From the NCBI GenBank assembly GCA_905202215.1, contig CAJKRG010000025.1, positions 1 through 39,300 on the forward strand: a stretch of DNA of 39,300 bases. Direction: 5' to 3'. This DNA is from an uncultured Porphyromonadaceae bacterium. Lineage in GTDB: Bacteria; Bacteroidota; Bacteroidia; Bacteroidales; Muribaculaceae. Shown here in pieces: positions 8,912-17,333 of the stretch. Below the pieces are notes generated by a model. It worked only from the letters and a program-made list of their open reading frames with translations, was not told the origin of the DNA and did not search any database. A program made the position numbers and the translations under genes. The first letter of the stretch is position 1; every line of letters starts with the position of its first letter.

Positions 8912-8943
8912 CAAAGATACGCAAAAAGCCGTATTCGAGCAAA
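8912..8943 (-). promoter_or_regulatory. Bacteroidetes promoter of the rluA-type gene and fmt
   Basis: On the minus strand TTTG (8940-8943) is followed after 20 bases by TATCTTTG (8912-8919), a full match to the Bacteroides sigma-ABfr consensus. It is 19 bases ahead of the ATG at 8892 and so fixes the start choice. Confidence 0.85.
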
Positions 8944-9105
8944 TACACCTGTCGACGTACGCGACAAATTGGCGCATCCCATCCTGTTGGCACGGATTTT
9001 GCAATATGGGTTGATGAGACGGCCAAACCAAACGGCTGCGTCGCTTGTTAAAGTTATTAAATTGTCAATAACGAGAAATAACATTCATCTCTACTCATAT
9101 ATATT

Positions 9106-11703
9106 ATGAACTTCAATAATTTCACCATCAAATCGCAGGAGGCTATCCAGAAAGCCGTCGAGATTACCCGCGGAGCCGGTACGCAGGCGATAGAGCCGGT
9201 GTGTCTGCTCAAGGGCATTATCGAGGAGGGCGAGTCGGTGGTAAACTTCATCTTTCAGAAAATCGGTGCTAATCCAGCCGCAGTGGTGCGACAGGTCGAT
9301 TCTGAAATCGCCGCACTGCCTAAGGTCTCGGGTCAGGAACCATATCTGAGCCGAAGTTCCAACGATGTTCTGCAGAAAGCTCTCGACATAGCCAAGAAAA
9401 TGGGCGATGAGTACGTGACCCTCGAGGCCTTGCTCATGGCTATCTTCGAAATAAATTCTCCGGCTTCTACCATTCTTAAAAATGCCGGTCTTGGCAAAAA
9501 AGAACTTGAAGCTGCCATTGAGGAATTGCGTAAAGGCCGTAAGGCGACCGATCAGGGCGCTGAAGAGACTTATAATGCTCTTTCCAAATATGCCATAAAC
9601 CTCAATGAACGCGCGCGGGCCGGTAAACTCGACCCTGTTATCGGACGTGACGAGGAAATCCGTCGAGTGCTCCAGATCCTCAGTCGCCGTACAAAAAACA
9701 ATCCTATGCTTATCGGTGAGCCGGGAACCGGAAAGACAGCCATAGCCGAAGGCCTTGCTCATCGAATTGTCCGCGGTGATGTGCCCGAAAATCTCCGCAC
9801 AAAGCAGATATATTCACTCGATATGGGTGCCCTCGTCGCCGGTGCGAAGTATAAAGGCGAATTCGAAGAGCGTCTTAAGGCAATTGTCAATGAGGTGACA
9901 GGAGCCGACGGCGAGATCATACTTTTTATCGACGAAATCCACACCCTCGTGGGTGCCGGTAAAGGCGAAGGCGCTATGGATGCTGCAAACATCCTCAAGC
10001 CGGCTCTCGCACGCGGCGAACTCCGCAGCATTGGCGCGACTACCCTCGACGAATATCAGAAATATTTTGAAAAAGACAAGGCTCTCGAGCGTCGTTTCCA
10101 GAAAGTGATGGTCAACGAGCCCGACGAGACGAGTGCCATAGCCATACTCCGCGGCCTCAAGGAACGCTACGAGAACCACCATAAAGTCCGTATCAAAGAC
10201 GAGGCGATTATTGCTGCCGTGCAACTCTCCGAACGCTATATCACCGACCGTTTCCTTCCCGACAAGGCCATAGATCTTATCGACGAGGCGGCATCCAAAC
10301 TCAAACTCGAGATCGACTCCGTGCCGCAGGCTCTCGACGATATAACACGCCGTATAGCCCAGATGGAAATCGAGCGGGAAGCCATCAAGCGCGAGGGTAT
10401 GGACGACCGTGTGAAGGAAATAGAGCGCCAGATAGCCGAACTGCGCGAGGAAGAAAAAGAATATTCCGCCAAGTGGCAGGCCGAGCGCGATCTCATTGCT
10501 CGCATACAGCAGAATAAGATCGACATCGAACAGCTCAATTTCGAGGCTGACAAGGCCGAACGCGAGGGAGATTACGCCCGGGTGGCAGAGATCAGGTATT
10601 CAAAGATCGCTCAGAAGCAGACAGAAATAGAGACCACGCAGGAACAGCTCCGCATGATGCAGGGCGAGCGCGCTCTCATAAAGGAAGAAGTCGATGCCGA
10701 AGATATTGCCGACGTTGTTTCGCGTTGGACAGGTATTCCCGTCAACAAGATGGTGCAGAGCGAGAAAGACAAACTTCTCCATCTTGAGGAAGAACTTCAT
10801 TCGCGTGTTGTCGGTCAGGAAGAGGCTATAGCAGCAATCGCCGATGCCGTGCGTCGCAGCCGTGCCGGCCTCAACGACCCGAAGCGCCCCATAGGCTCTT
10901 TTATATTCCTGGGTACTACCGGTGTGGGCAAGACCGAGCTTGCCAAGGCCCTTGCCGAATATCTTTTCGATGACGAGAATATGATGACACGTATCGACAT
11001 GAGCGAGTATCAGGAGAAACACTCTGTGTCGCGACTTGTCGGAGCGCCTCCGGGATATGTAGGCTATGACGAAGGCGGCCAGCTTACCGAGGCCGTGCGC
11101 CGCAAGCCATATTCAGTAGTGCTCTTCGATGAGATCGAGAAGGCTCATCCCGACGTCTTCAATATTCTTCTTCAGGTGCTCGACGACGGTCATCTTACTG
11201 ACAATAAAGGACGCAGTGTCAATTTCAAGAACACGATAATCATCATGACTTCCAACATGGGTTCGAGTCTGATCCGCGATAATTTCGCCAAGATGACCGA
11301 AGAAAACCGTGTGGAGACAGTCGAAAAGACCAAACAGCAGGTGCTCGACATGCTGAAACAGACTATTAGGCCCGAGTTCCTCAACCGTATCGACGAGATT
11401 ATCATGTTCACGCCTCTCAACCGTCGGGAAATCGAGGAAATAGTCGGTCTTCAGCTCAAGGGCATACAGAAGATGCTCCGTCACAGTTCCGGCATAGAAC
11501 TGGAAGTTACGCCTGCGGCTCTGAGCTATCTTGCCGACGAAGGCTTCGACCCGGAATTCGGCGCCCGTCCTGTAAAGAGGGCTATACACCGTCTTGTGCT
11601 CAATCAGTTGTCGAAAGATATTCTGGCTCAGAAGGTGGATCGTACTCATCCCATCGTTATCGATGTGGACGGCGATGAGCTCGTATTCAGAAACGGTAAT
11701 TAA
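9106..11703 (+). CDS. clpB: ATP-dependent disaggregase ClpB
   Basis: ClpB is a hexameric Hsp100 ring that extracts polypeptides from aggregates with DnaK. This 865-residue protein has the usual length. It shows the N-terminal Clp_N domain (about 1-145) and NBD1 with Walker A GEPGTGKTA near 203 and DEIHTLVGAGKGEGAMDAAN near 275. The long coiled-coil middle domain lies at about 400-525 (IAQMEIEREAIKREGMDDRV and following). NBD2 follows with GTTGVGKTELAKALAEYLFD near 603 and a conserved GAPPGYVGYDEGGQLTEAVR. The ATP-site and pore-loop motifs are intact. It is divergent from the rluA-type/fmt operon. I see no clear promoter box in the 213-base gap. No terminator separates it from the lipoprotein gene downstream. 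Confidence 0.98.
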   Translation: MNFNNFTIKSQEAIQKAVEITRGAGTQAIEPVCLLKGIIEEGESVVNFIFQKIGANPAAVVRQVDSEIAALPKVSGQEPYLSRSSNDVLQKALDIAKKMGDEYVTLEALLMAIFEINSPASTILKNAGLGKKELEAAIEELRKGRKATDQGAEETYNALSKYAINLNERARAGKLDPVIGRDEEIRRVLQILSRRTKNNPMLIGEPGTGKTAIAEGLAHRIVRGDVPENLRTKQIYSLDMGALVAGAKYKGEFEERLKAIVNEVTGADGEIILFIDEIHTLVGAGKGEGAMDAANILKPALARGELRSIGATTLDEYQKYFEKDKALERRFQKVMVNEPDETSAIAILRGLKERYENHHKVRIKDEAIIAAVQLSERYITDRFLPDKAIDLIDEAASKLKLEIDSVPQALDDITRRIAQMEIEREAIKREGMDDRVKEIERQIAELREEEKEYSAKWQAERDLIARIQQNKIDIEQLNFEADKAEREGDYARVAEIRYSKIAQKQTEIETTQEQLRMMQGERALIKEEVDAEDIADVVSRWTGIPVNKMVQSEKDKLLHLEEELHSRVVGQEEAIAAIADAVRRSRAGLNDPKRPIGSFIFLGTTGVGKTELAKALAEYLFDDENMMTRIDMSEYQEKHSVSRLVGAPPGYVGYDEGGQLTEAVRRKPYSVVLFDEIEKAHPDVFNILLQVLDDGHLTDNKGRSVNFKNTIIIMTSNMGSSLIRDNFAKMTEENRVETVEKTKQQVLDMLKQTIRPEFLNRIDEIIMFTPLNRREIEEIVGLQLKGIQKMLRHSSGIELEVTPAALSYLADEGFDPEFGARPVKRAIHRLVLNQLSKDILAQKVDRTHPIVIDVDGDELVFRNGN

Positions 11704-11743
11704 AATTACAGATATGTGCAACTATAAAAACAAAACAAGAATC

Positions 11744-12226
11744 ATGAAAAAGTATCTCCTCTTCCTGCTGGCTCTTCTGCCGATGACCCTTGCGTTTACA
11801 GCATGTAGCGACGATGACGATTTGCCTGATGTGGATTTCGATATCACTTATGAAGGCGCTACCAGCGTTGATGGCGTTCTCTATGTGGTCCAGGGTACTC
11901 CGTTCGAAATTACAGGCATTACCGTCACCAACCGCGAAGAAGGCAAAGGTGCCGGTATCAGCGCTGCCGACTATTACTGGGATTATGTCTATGTAGGTAC
12001 TTCGATCCAGCCTCCCTATGGCTTTGAATTCGATGTTACAGAAAATACTCCTGTCGGACGCCATCAACTCGATATACAGAGCACCGTCTTCGCCGTTGAC
12101 AAGACCATCGCGCAGGCTGTATGCTCCTTCCAGGTTCAGGTTGTGGCTTCTGCCGACGATATTCCTGCAGGCGGTGAGTCTACCACACATGTGACTCCGA
12201 AAGTCACTACGACTACAGACAAATAA
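11744..12226 (+). CDS. Small lipoprotein with an Ig-like core, function unknown
   Basis: A 160-residue protein starting MKKYLLFLLALLPMT, with the lipobox FTAC and Cys22, followed by an acidic SDDDDLPD segment. Asp/Ser-rich residues after the Cys resemble a Bacteroidetes lipoprotein export signal, so surface exposure is possible. The mature part has alternating beta-strand character (TPFEITGITVTNREEGKG, HQLDIQSTVFAVDKTIAQA) and ends in a Thr-rich tail. It lies 40 bases after clpB with no terminator between, so it may be co-expressed under stress. I do not recognise the family. The ATG at 11744 is chosen for the lipoprotein signal. Confidence 0.8.
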   Translation: MKKYLLFLLALLPMTLAFTACSDDDDLPDVDFDITYEGATSVDGVLYVVQGTPFEITGITVTNREEGKGAGISAADYYWDYVYVGTSIQPPYGFEFDVTENTPVGRHQLDIQSTVFAVDKTIAQAVCSFQVQVVASADDIPAGGESTTHVTPKVTTTTDK

Positions 12227-12252
12227 AGAAAACGTTCAGGATTAGACACTCT

Positions 12253-12290
12253 AAAATGGCCCGTCGGTATTTCCGGCAGGCCATTTTTTT
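12253..12290 (+). terminator. Intrinsic terminator after the clpB-lipoprotein pair
   Basis: AATGGCC pairs with GGCCATT around an imperfect inner stem, followed by eight T. The left flank AAAA gives a weaker T-tract on the minus strand, so it may also serve the convergent acyltransferase gene. Confidence 0.8.
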
Positions 12291-12326
12291 TCTGTAATTT
12301 TTATTGAGAGGACTTTTGCAGGTATT

Positions 12327-13502
12327 TCATACTGCTTTTTTTGTATGCAGGAATTTATTCGAGAGCCAATCGCGGACGGGTATGTCATAAACTTTGACAC
12401 TTGCATATGCAATGGCAACGGCAGCAATGAAAATACTTACGGCTACCCATATGTGGGTGCCCAGAGGCGCGTCCGCATGTTGGGCGGCCCAGTTCATCTG
12501 TACATAAATCATCGGATAGTGAGTTATGTACAGAGGATATGAGATCATGCCGAGAAATTTGCAGACGGCTGTTGTTCTTTTACCTTTGAGTTCGCTTCCC
12601 GCTCCGGCTGCGACTATTGCCGGGTATATGAGTAATATTACGACCGCACAGTAAAGACCATTGATCCATTGGTGGGCTTCACCTCCGATATGCGGAATAA
12701 CAAGTGTGACAGCGACTGCGAGTGAACACCACAGCATGGCGCCACGTTTTAAGCAGATACGCCATTTGCCAAGGCGATATAGAAGCAGGCCTCCGAAGAA
12801 AGGATAGAGCAGACGGCATATACCTATGTATATCTGATCGGGAGTAAGACCAAAACCGCCGATGACTGTGTATTTTGCATATTCCCGTATCTCAAGCAGT
12901 CCTGTCACGTCGAGATTCATTGTCAGATCTATGGTCAGGAACGCTGAAAGAAAAACGAACACCGCGAGAACGAGCGTACTGAATCTGCGAATGAGAAGGG
13001 CGTATAGGATATTGGCTATATATTCCCATAAGAGTGACCACTGCGCCCCATTGAGGGAGTTAATTTCTTTCCAGCCGCGAATGTCCATAGATGGAGGTGT
13101 CGGAAACATTATGCATCCGAGCACGAGTATAAGAAGCAGTTTCCACCAAGGGGTCTGCATTACAAGTTCGAACCCCGGAGCACCGCTGAAGTAGAACCAG
13201 AATGCCCCGATAAGAGATCCGAGTATTACCATCGGCTGGAGACGGATCAGACGGCGTTTAAAAAAGTCGCAGGTACTCATCTTGTTCCAGCGGTCGTCGT
13301 AGGCATATCCTATTACGAAGCCAGAAAGAACAAAAAAGAAATCTACTGCAAGATATCCGTGGTTGAATATCTGGTCGTTCGGGCCGCTTGAATATGTCTC
13401 AAAGAGGTGGAATGCCACAACTATCATGGCAGCCACTCCTCGGAGTCCGTCGAGGATTTCAAATCTTGGTTTTGAGGACAGCGGAATTATTTCTGAGTTC
13501 AT
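12327..13502 (-). CDS. Acyltransferase 3 family membrane protein (OafA/YrhL type)
   Basis: This integral membrane O-acyltransferase of about 391 residues typically acetylates or succinylates cell-surface or secreted carbohydrates. It opens with RFEILDGLRGVAAMIVVAFH, containing the catalytic His in the first transmembrane helix, then FNHGYLAVDFFFVLSGFVIGYAYDDRW, typical for the family. About ten hydrophobic helices follow. The ATG at 13502 is preferred over one eight codons upstream because the -7 box TAATTTTG (13524-13531) would place the upstream ATG at or before the transcription start. The gene is divergent from an AraC-type regulator across a 93-base gap, so that regulator may control it. 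The acceptor is unknown. Confidence 0.92.
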   Translation of the reverse strand: MNSEIIPLSSKPRFEILDGLRGVAAMIVVAFHLFETYSSGPNDQIFNHGYLAVDFFFVLSGFVIGYAYDDRWNKMSTCDFFKRRLIRLQPMVILGSLIGAFWFYFSGAPGFELVMQTPWWKLLLILVLGCIMFPTPPSMDIRGWKEINSLNGAQWSLLWEYIANILYALLIRRFSTLVLAVFVFLSAFLTIDLTMNLDVTGLLEIREYAKYTVIGGFGLTPDQIYIGICRLLYPFFGGLLLYRLGKWRICLKRGAMLWCSLAVAVTLVIPHIGGEAHQWINGLYCAVVILLIYPAIVAAGAGSELKGKRTTAVCKFLGMISYPLYITHYPMIYVQMNWAAQHADAPLGTHIWVAVSIFIAAVAIAYASVKVYDIPVRDWLSNKFLHTKKAV

Positions 13503-13523
13503 GCAAGTCTGTGTTTTTGACTG

Positions 13524-13531
13524 CAAAATTA
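13524..13531 (-). promoter_or_regulatory. -7 box for the acyltransferase gene
   Basis: The minus strand reads TAATTTTG, a perfect TAnnTTTG, 21 bases before the ATG at 13502. No clear -33 TTTG is found at the right distance. Confidence 0.6.
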
Positions 13532-13579
13532 CTGTTCTTATATTTCATCGTATTTGTATATATTTCAAAATAATTGAAC

Positions 13580-13587
13580 TATATTTG
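13580..13587 (+). promoter_or_regulatory. -7 box for the AraC-family gene
   Basis: TATATTTG matches TAnnTTTG and lies only eight bases before the ATG at 13596, so the transcript would be nearly leaderless. A TTTG at 13553-13556 is 23 bases upstream, slightly longer spacing than usual. Confidence 0.65.
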
Positions 13588-13595
13588 CAGATACA

Positions 13596-14420
13596 ATGAA
13601 GAATACCGCATTCATCTACGACTATGTGTGTCTGCCTCCCGCTCGGCAAATAGGAGAGCATTCCCAGCCGACATGGGAACTTGTAGGGGTGGTGTGCGGT
13701 GCCGGAACTCGCACAGTCGGAGATCAGACAGAGCCAATGACCGTCGGAGAAATCATTCTGATCCCACCCTATATCCCGCATGTGTGGAGGTTTGATCCGT
13801 CGGTGACCGATGCGGACGGCAATATCGCAAATATGGCGGTATTTTTCGAATCATCTGTTCTCGATGGTCTCGAGATGATTTTTCCAGAGGTGAGACCGTC
13901 TGTGAATCGGCTGAAATCGTTGAACCGGGCTGTGGCCTATACCGGAAAAATTAAAAGGCGTATATATGAGCTGCTTTATGCGATGCGCGATCTGACGTCG
14001 GAGGCACGTTTGCCCATGATGATCGAACTTCTGTTATTGGCATCAAATACCGATAACTGTTCGGTTGTGGGCTGTCATAAGGTTATTCGCAAGTCGGAAC
14101 AGCGTATGGAAAATATACGTGTGTTTTGTTCTTGTAATTATGCCCGTAGTATAAGCCTTGATGAAATTGCCTCATATGTGGGTATGAATAAATCGGCCTT
14201 TTGCACTTTCATGCGGCGTCATGCCGGCAAATCTTTTTCGGAGTATATTAATTGCTATCGTCTTGAGAAGGCATTTGAACGGTTAAAGCATACAGATGAC
14301 GATATTGCAGCCATTGCATACGACACAGGCTTTGCAAATGTGTCGTATTTCAATCGTCTGTTCAAGTCTAAATACGGGTGTACTCCACGGAATGTCAGAA
14401 AGTATAAAGATTCGCAATGA
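13596..14420 (+). CDS. AraC-family transcriptional regulator with cupin sensor domain
   Basis: A 274-residue regulator. The N-terminal part (about 1-110) is a cupin-like sensing domain ending in GEIILIPPYIPHVWRFDP. The C-terminal AraC-type DNA-binding domain (about 170-270) has two helix-turn-helix units: SLDEIASYVGMNKSAFCTFM and the signature IAAIAYDTGFANVSYFNRLF followed by KYGCTPRNVRKY. Such proteins usually respond to a small molecule, often a sugar. It is divergent from the acyltransferase gene and upstream of a YjbR-like gene. The ligand is unknown. The short distance from the -7 box supports this ATG. Confidence 0.93.
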   Translation: MKNTAFIYDYVCLPPARQIGEHSQPTWELVGVVCGAGTRTVGDQTEPMTVGEIILIPPYIPHVWRFDPSVTDADGNIANMAVFFESSVLDGLEMIFPEVRPSVNRLKSLNRAVAYTGKIKRRIYELLYAMRDLTSEARLPMMIELLLLASNTDNCSVVGCHKVIRKSEQRMENIRVFCSCNYARSISLDEIASYVGMNKSAFCTFMRRHAGKSFSEYINCYRLEKAFERLKHTDDDIAAIAYDTGFANVSYFNRLFKSKYGCTPRNVRKYKDSQ

Positions 14421-14481
14421 TTTATGAGATATATTATAGCGGAAATGCATTCCGGTTGTGAAAAATTCTTGCTGAAATAAT

Positions 14482-14850
14482 ATGAGTATAGAGGAAGTAA
14501 GAGAATATTGTCTTTCATTGCCGTATGTTACTGAGGATATGGCATTCGGAGAAGAGCATGTATTGTTTCGGATATTCGGAAAGATATTTGTCTGTATATC
14601 GCTGGATAGAAGCGAATATGTTACGGTCAAGTGCGAGCCGGTCTATGCGCTTGATCTTCGCGACAGATATGAAGAGATCGAACCTGCATGGCACTGGAAC
14701 AAGAAATATTGGAATCAGATCTGTCTGCGCGGAAATCTTTCCGGTGAGTTTATTCGCTCTCTTGTGCGTCACAGCTATAGTGAGGTCGTCAAGAAGTTTA
14801 CAAAAAAGACAATATCCCAGTATCCGGAATTGCTTGAAATAATAGAATGA
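14482..14850 (+). CDS. MmcQ/YjbR family protein
   Basis: A 122-residue protein of the MmcQ/YjbR (DUF419) family, a small CyaY-like fold often annotated as DNA-binding. Typical family features are the N-terminal YCLSLPYVTEDMAFGEEHVLFR, VCISLDRSEYVTVKCEP, and WHWNKKYWNQICL in place of the usual HMNKKHWNTV. The cellular role of the family is not established. Its stop overlaps the next start (ATGA at 14847-14850), so it is translationally coupled to the HAD hydrolase gene. No Bacteroidetes -7 box is visible in the 61 bases before it. Confidence 0.88.
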   Translation: MSIEEVREYCLSLPYVTEDMAFGEEHVLFRIFGKIFVCISLDRSEYVTVKCEPVYALDLRDRYEEIEPAWHWNKKYWNQICLRGNLSGEFIRSLVRHSYSEVVKKFTKKTISQYPELLEIIE

Positions 14851-15497
14851 ATCACCCTGTCGGAAATCTGATATTTGATTTTGACGGTACTCTTGCCGAT
14901 ACAAGCCGACTCATTGTCGCTACAATGCAGGATGCCATCGGAAAACTTCGGTTGCCGCCTCGCTCCGAAGCGGAGTGTCGGGCTACTATAGGCTTGCGTC
15001 TGGAAGAAATCCCTGCTGTATTGTGGCCCGGAATATCCGACCTTAGTGTGGAATATGCCCGATGTTATCGGCGTTGTTTCGAGGAACTCAAAAGCCGGAT
15101 TTCTATAGATTGCTTTCCGGGAGTGGCCGGGACGTTGGATCGCCTTTGGTCTGCAGGATATAGGATGGCAGTGGCGAGCAGCCGTAGTCATAAGTCATTG
15201 GCAGAATATAGCGTATGGTTCGGGTTCGAGAAATATTTCTGTATGTTGGTCGGTGGAGATGATGTCGCTCATGGAAAACCGTCGCCTGAACCTGTTGTCA
15301 CAATTTTGAAGGCATGCGGCTGGAGCCCTGAAGAAACTCTCGTCATCGGAGACGCCGCTGTTGATATTAGGATGGGACGTGCGGCCGCATGTCGTACATG
15401 TGGCGTGACATACGGAAACGGAACCGTCGCGGAATTGCGCGAAGCCGGTGCCGACATGATCATCGACTCATTTGAAGATATAGAGGGTGTCTCATAA
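14847..15497 (+). CDS. HAD-superfamily hydrolase, phosphoglycolate phosphatase-like
   Basis: A 216-residue HAD phosphatase with a small helical cap (subfamily IA). Motif I is IFDFDGTLADTS with Asp11 as nucleophile and Asp13 as acid/base. Motif II is the Ser of AVASSRSHKS, motif III the Lys of HGKPSPEPV, and motif IV VIGDAAVDIRMGRAA. Length and layout match Gph/PpaX-type enzymes that hydrolyse phosphoglycolate, pyrophosphate or sugar phosphates. The true substrate cannot be read from the sequence. The gene is coupled to the YjbR-like gene by an ATGA overlap. Confidence 0.92.
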   Translation: MNHPVGNLIFDFDGTLADTSRLIVATMQDAIGKLRLPPRSEAECRATIGLRLEEIPAVLWPGISDLSVEYARCYRRCFEELKSRISIDCFPGVAGTLDRLWSAGYRMAVASSRSHKSLAEYSVWFGFEKYFCMLVGGDDVAHGKPSPEPVVTILKACGWSPEETLVIGDAAVDIRMGRAAACRTCGVTYGNGTVAELREAGADMIIDSFEDIEGVS

Positions 15498-15545
15498 TTT
15501 ATCGGTCGTTAAATAATATGTAAGTGAATCTACGTCAAGGTAATA

Positions 15546-16535
15546 ATGCGCATTTTGTCGTGCGATGGTCGTACTTTGTCGACAAAGTCCGTTTCTATAG
15601 AAGTGCCCAAGAGCTTCAGCGTCGGCTGGGTTCAAAAAGTGATGGTCGACGGCAAACAGGTTGCTGAAATCTGCCGTGAATATATTAAATCCATTACCGC
15701 TCAGCGCGATGTCATATATCCTTGCGATGAAAACGGCCGTGCCGACCTTACGAAAGGCGTGACTACTCTCGGAGAGACAGTCGTATGGGATCTCACTGCC
15801 AATACCGCCACAGTGGAAGGGTCTCCGGCTTCGGAAGCCGCTGTTACCGTATATTACAACGATGGTGAGATTACTCTCGCTGAAGTCGAAGGCGCGGCAT
15901 CCGCTACTGTAACTCCTGATGTTATCAGCGACCGCCGAGGAACAGAGCTAAATACTTATACTATCGTGAAAATCGGCACTCAGTACTGGATGGCTGAAAA
16001 TCTGCGTGCTACAAAATTTACCGACGGCACGGCTATCGAGGCCATCTCTGAATCAGGCACCGATGCATGGAAGGCCAACACCACCGGTGCATATCTTACG
16101 GACGCCGATGCCGACTGGGTGAAAATGGCCGGTTATCTTTATAACGGTTACTGTGTGACATCCGACCATGGTATCGCTCCTGAAGGCTGGGCTGTACCGA
16201 CAAAAGCCGAACTGACAAAACTTCGTACAGCGGGTGGCACGGCTGCCAAAAATTTCAAATCCTCTGATCCCGGCACATGGGCTGTAGGGAATACCGGCAC
16301 TAATATCAACGGCTTTACAGCTATCGCTAACGGCTATTACTCGACTGCTACCAATCTGACCGGCATGCAGACCGAAGCATATTATTGGAGCTCGACCACC
16401 TTCTCTGACTGGTTGACCCGTCAGACAGGTCTTGAAACTCTGCGTATCAACGGAACGGCCACCAATGTTGCTGTCAGCAACGAGTCCGGTCATGCGTTGC
16501 CTTTCGGTCATAGCATACGCTGCATTCGCAAATAA
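15546..16535 (+). CDS. FISUMP-domain protein lacking a visible signal peptide
   Basis: A 329-residue protein whose C-terminal 190 residues match the Fibrobacter succinogenes major paralogous domain: KIGTQYWMAENLRATKFTDG, then GYLYNGYCVTSDHGIAPEGW, TKAELTKLRTAGG, YYWSSTTFSDW and a final HALPFGHSIRCIRK. The first 130 residues look like a beta-sandwich (VGWVQKVMVDGKQVAEICRE, GETVVWDLTANTATVEG). Such proteins are normally secreted or lipid-anchored, but this frame begins MRILSCDGRTLST with no hydrophobic leader, and an in-frame TGA at 15525 prevents extension. It may be a 5'-truncated copy. The function of the domain is unknown. A strong terminator follows. Confidence 0.75.
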   Translation: MRILSCDGRTLSTKSVSIEVPKSFSVGWVQKVMVDGKQVAEICREYIKSITAQRDVIYPCDENGRADLTKGVTTLGETVVWDLTANTATVEGSPASEAAVTVYYNDGEITLAEVEGAASATVTPDVISDRRGTELNTYTIVKIGTQYWMAENLRATKFTDGTAIEAISESGTDAWKANTTGAYLTDADADWVKMAGYLYNGYCVTSDHGIAPEGWAVPTKAELTKLRTAGGTAAKNFKSSDPGTWAVGNTGTNINGFTAIANGYYSTATNLTGMQTEAYYWSSTTFSDWLTRQTGLETLRINGTATNVAVSNESGHALPFGHSIRCIRK

Positions 16536-16550
16536 AGATCCTATACTTAA

Positions 16551-16597
16551 AAAAACATGCGCTCCTGATTTAAAAACATGGGCGCATGTTTTTTTAT
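16551..16597 (+). terminator. Intrinsic terminator after the FISUMP gene
   Basis: Arms 16551-16562 and 16582-16593 (core ACATGCGC/GCGCATGT) form a 12-bp stem with an AT-rich loop and a long T-tract. Confidence 0.85.
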
Positions 16598-16667
16598 TTG
16601 ATGGAATCATAATGCTGAATCTTAAATGTTAAATAAATTAAAATAGTTTACATCTAATTGTAAAATA

Positions 16668-16700
16668 TTTGCAAATGGTATTAAAAAAATGCTATATTGC
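16668..16700 (+). promoter_or_regulatory. Bacteroidetes promoter of the orphan lipoprotein gene
   Basis: TTTG (16668-16671) is followed after 21 bases by TATATTGC (16693-16700), close to TAnnTTTG. It implies a 5' leader of about 90 bases before the ATG at 16800. Confidence 0.6.
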
Positions 16701-16799
16701 AGCCGAAAAAGATCGTAGACCAATGGTGGATATATCTGACGGTTGAGCCAAATTCTCTGTAAACAGGAAAGAGTTGATAATCAATAACTATAAGTGAGT

Positions 16800-17255
16800 A
16801 TGAAAGTAATAATCAAGGCAATAATGATATTGTCGTTGGTAGCCGTTATCCTGCCGTTGACATCTTGTGAAGAAACTTATGGAAATTGTGAACCAATTTC
16901 GTGGCGTATAGTTTCTGTCAGCGATGATAATGCGATAAAAGCTGCCGTTAACAAGGCGATCGCCAATGTGACTTGCGGGCCTTCCGGAGGTGTAGTCCTG
17001 CTTAAAACATCAGCTTTTAACATGGTAATGTATACCGAATCTATTGAAAATCTTGAGATGGATGAATATGGCCGCGGTATATCCTACCGGAATGACTGGT
17101 GTGAGATAACAAGAGAGCTCGCAGAGGACGGTACTGTTTTCAGAATCTGTTTCAGTGAGTATAAGCCGGAAAAGGATACTGAACTTCATCTGGACTTATC
17201 TGATTATCAGGGCGGTTTTGGATATGGAGATATCTATCTGCGCCGGATTCCATGA
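16800..17255 (+). CDS. Orphan lipoprotein, function unknown
   Basis: A 151-residue protein beginning MKVIIKAIMILSLVAVILPL, with the lipobox LTSC and Cys24. The remaining part is mixed alpha/beta with several Cys, including VTCGPSGGVVLL and GDIYLRRIP at the C-terminus. No family is recognised. The ATG at 16800 is chosen over an in-frame GTG two codons upstream because it directly begins the signal peptide. It has its own promoter and a shared convergent terminator, so it is a single-gene unit. Confidence 0.75.
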   Translation: MKVIIKAIMILSLVAVILPLTSCEETYGNCEPISWRIVSVSDDNAIKAAVNKAIANVTCGPSGGVVLLKTSAFNMVMYTESIENLEMDEYGRGISYRNDWCEITRELAEDGTVFRICFSEYKPEKDTELHLDLSDYQGGFGYGDIYLRRIP

Positions 17256-17270
17256 GATTTGGAGCAAATG

Positions 17271-17316
17271 AAAAAAAACAGGCGTTCTCCGTGATTTCGG
17301 AGGGCGCCTGTTTTTT
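17271..17316. terminator. Bidirectional terminator between the lipoprotein gene and the oxalate operon
   Basis: AAAAAACAGGCG (17274 on) pairs with CGCCTGTTTTTT, with an inner CTCCG/CGGAG stem. T-tracts exist on both strands, so it can end the plus-strand lipoprotein gene and the minus-strand transporter gene. Confidence 0.88.
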
Positions 17317-17333
17317 GATTATGGAACGACATT

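Noticed and set aside
8893..9084. Upstream extension of the pseudouridine synthase to a start at 9084
   Set aside because: The extra 64 residues have no homology-like character, and a full promoter (8912-8943) lies inside the extension.
9091..9762. Minus-strand open frame (223 codons) opposite the clpB start
   Set aside because: It overlaps the conserved Clp_N domain of clpB and shows no protein-family features.
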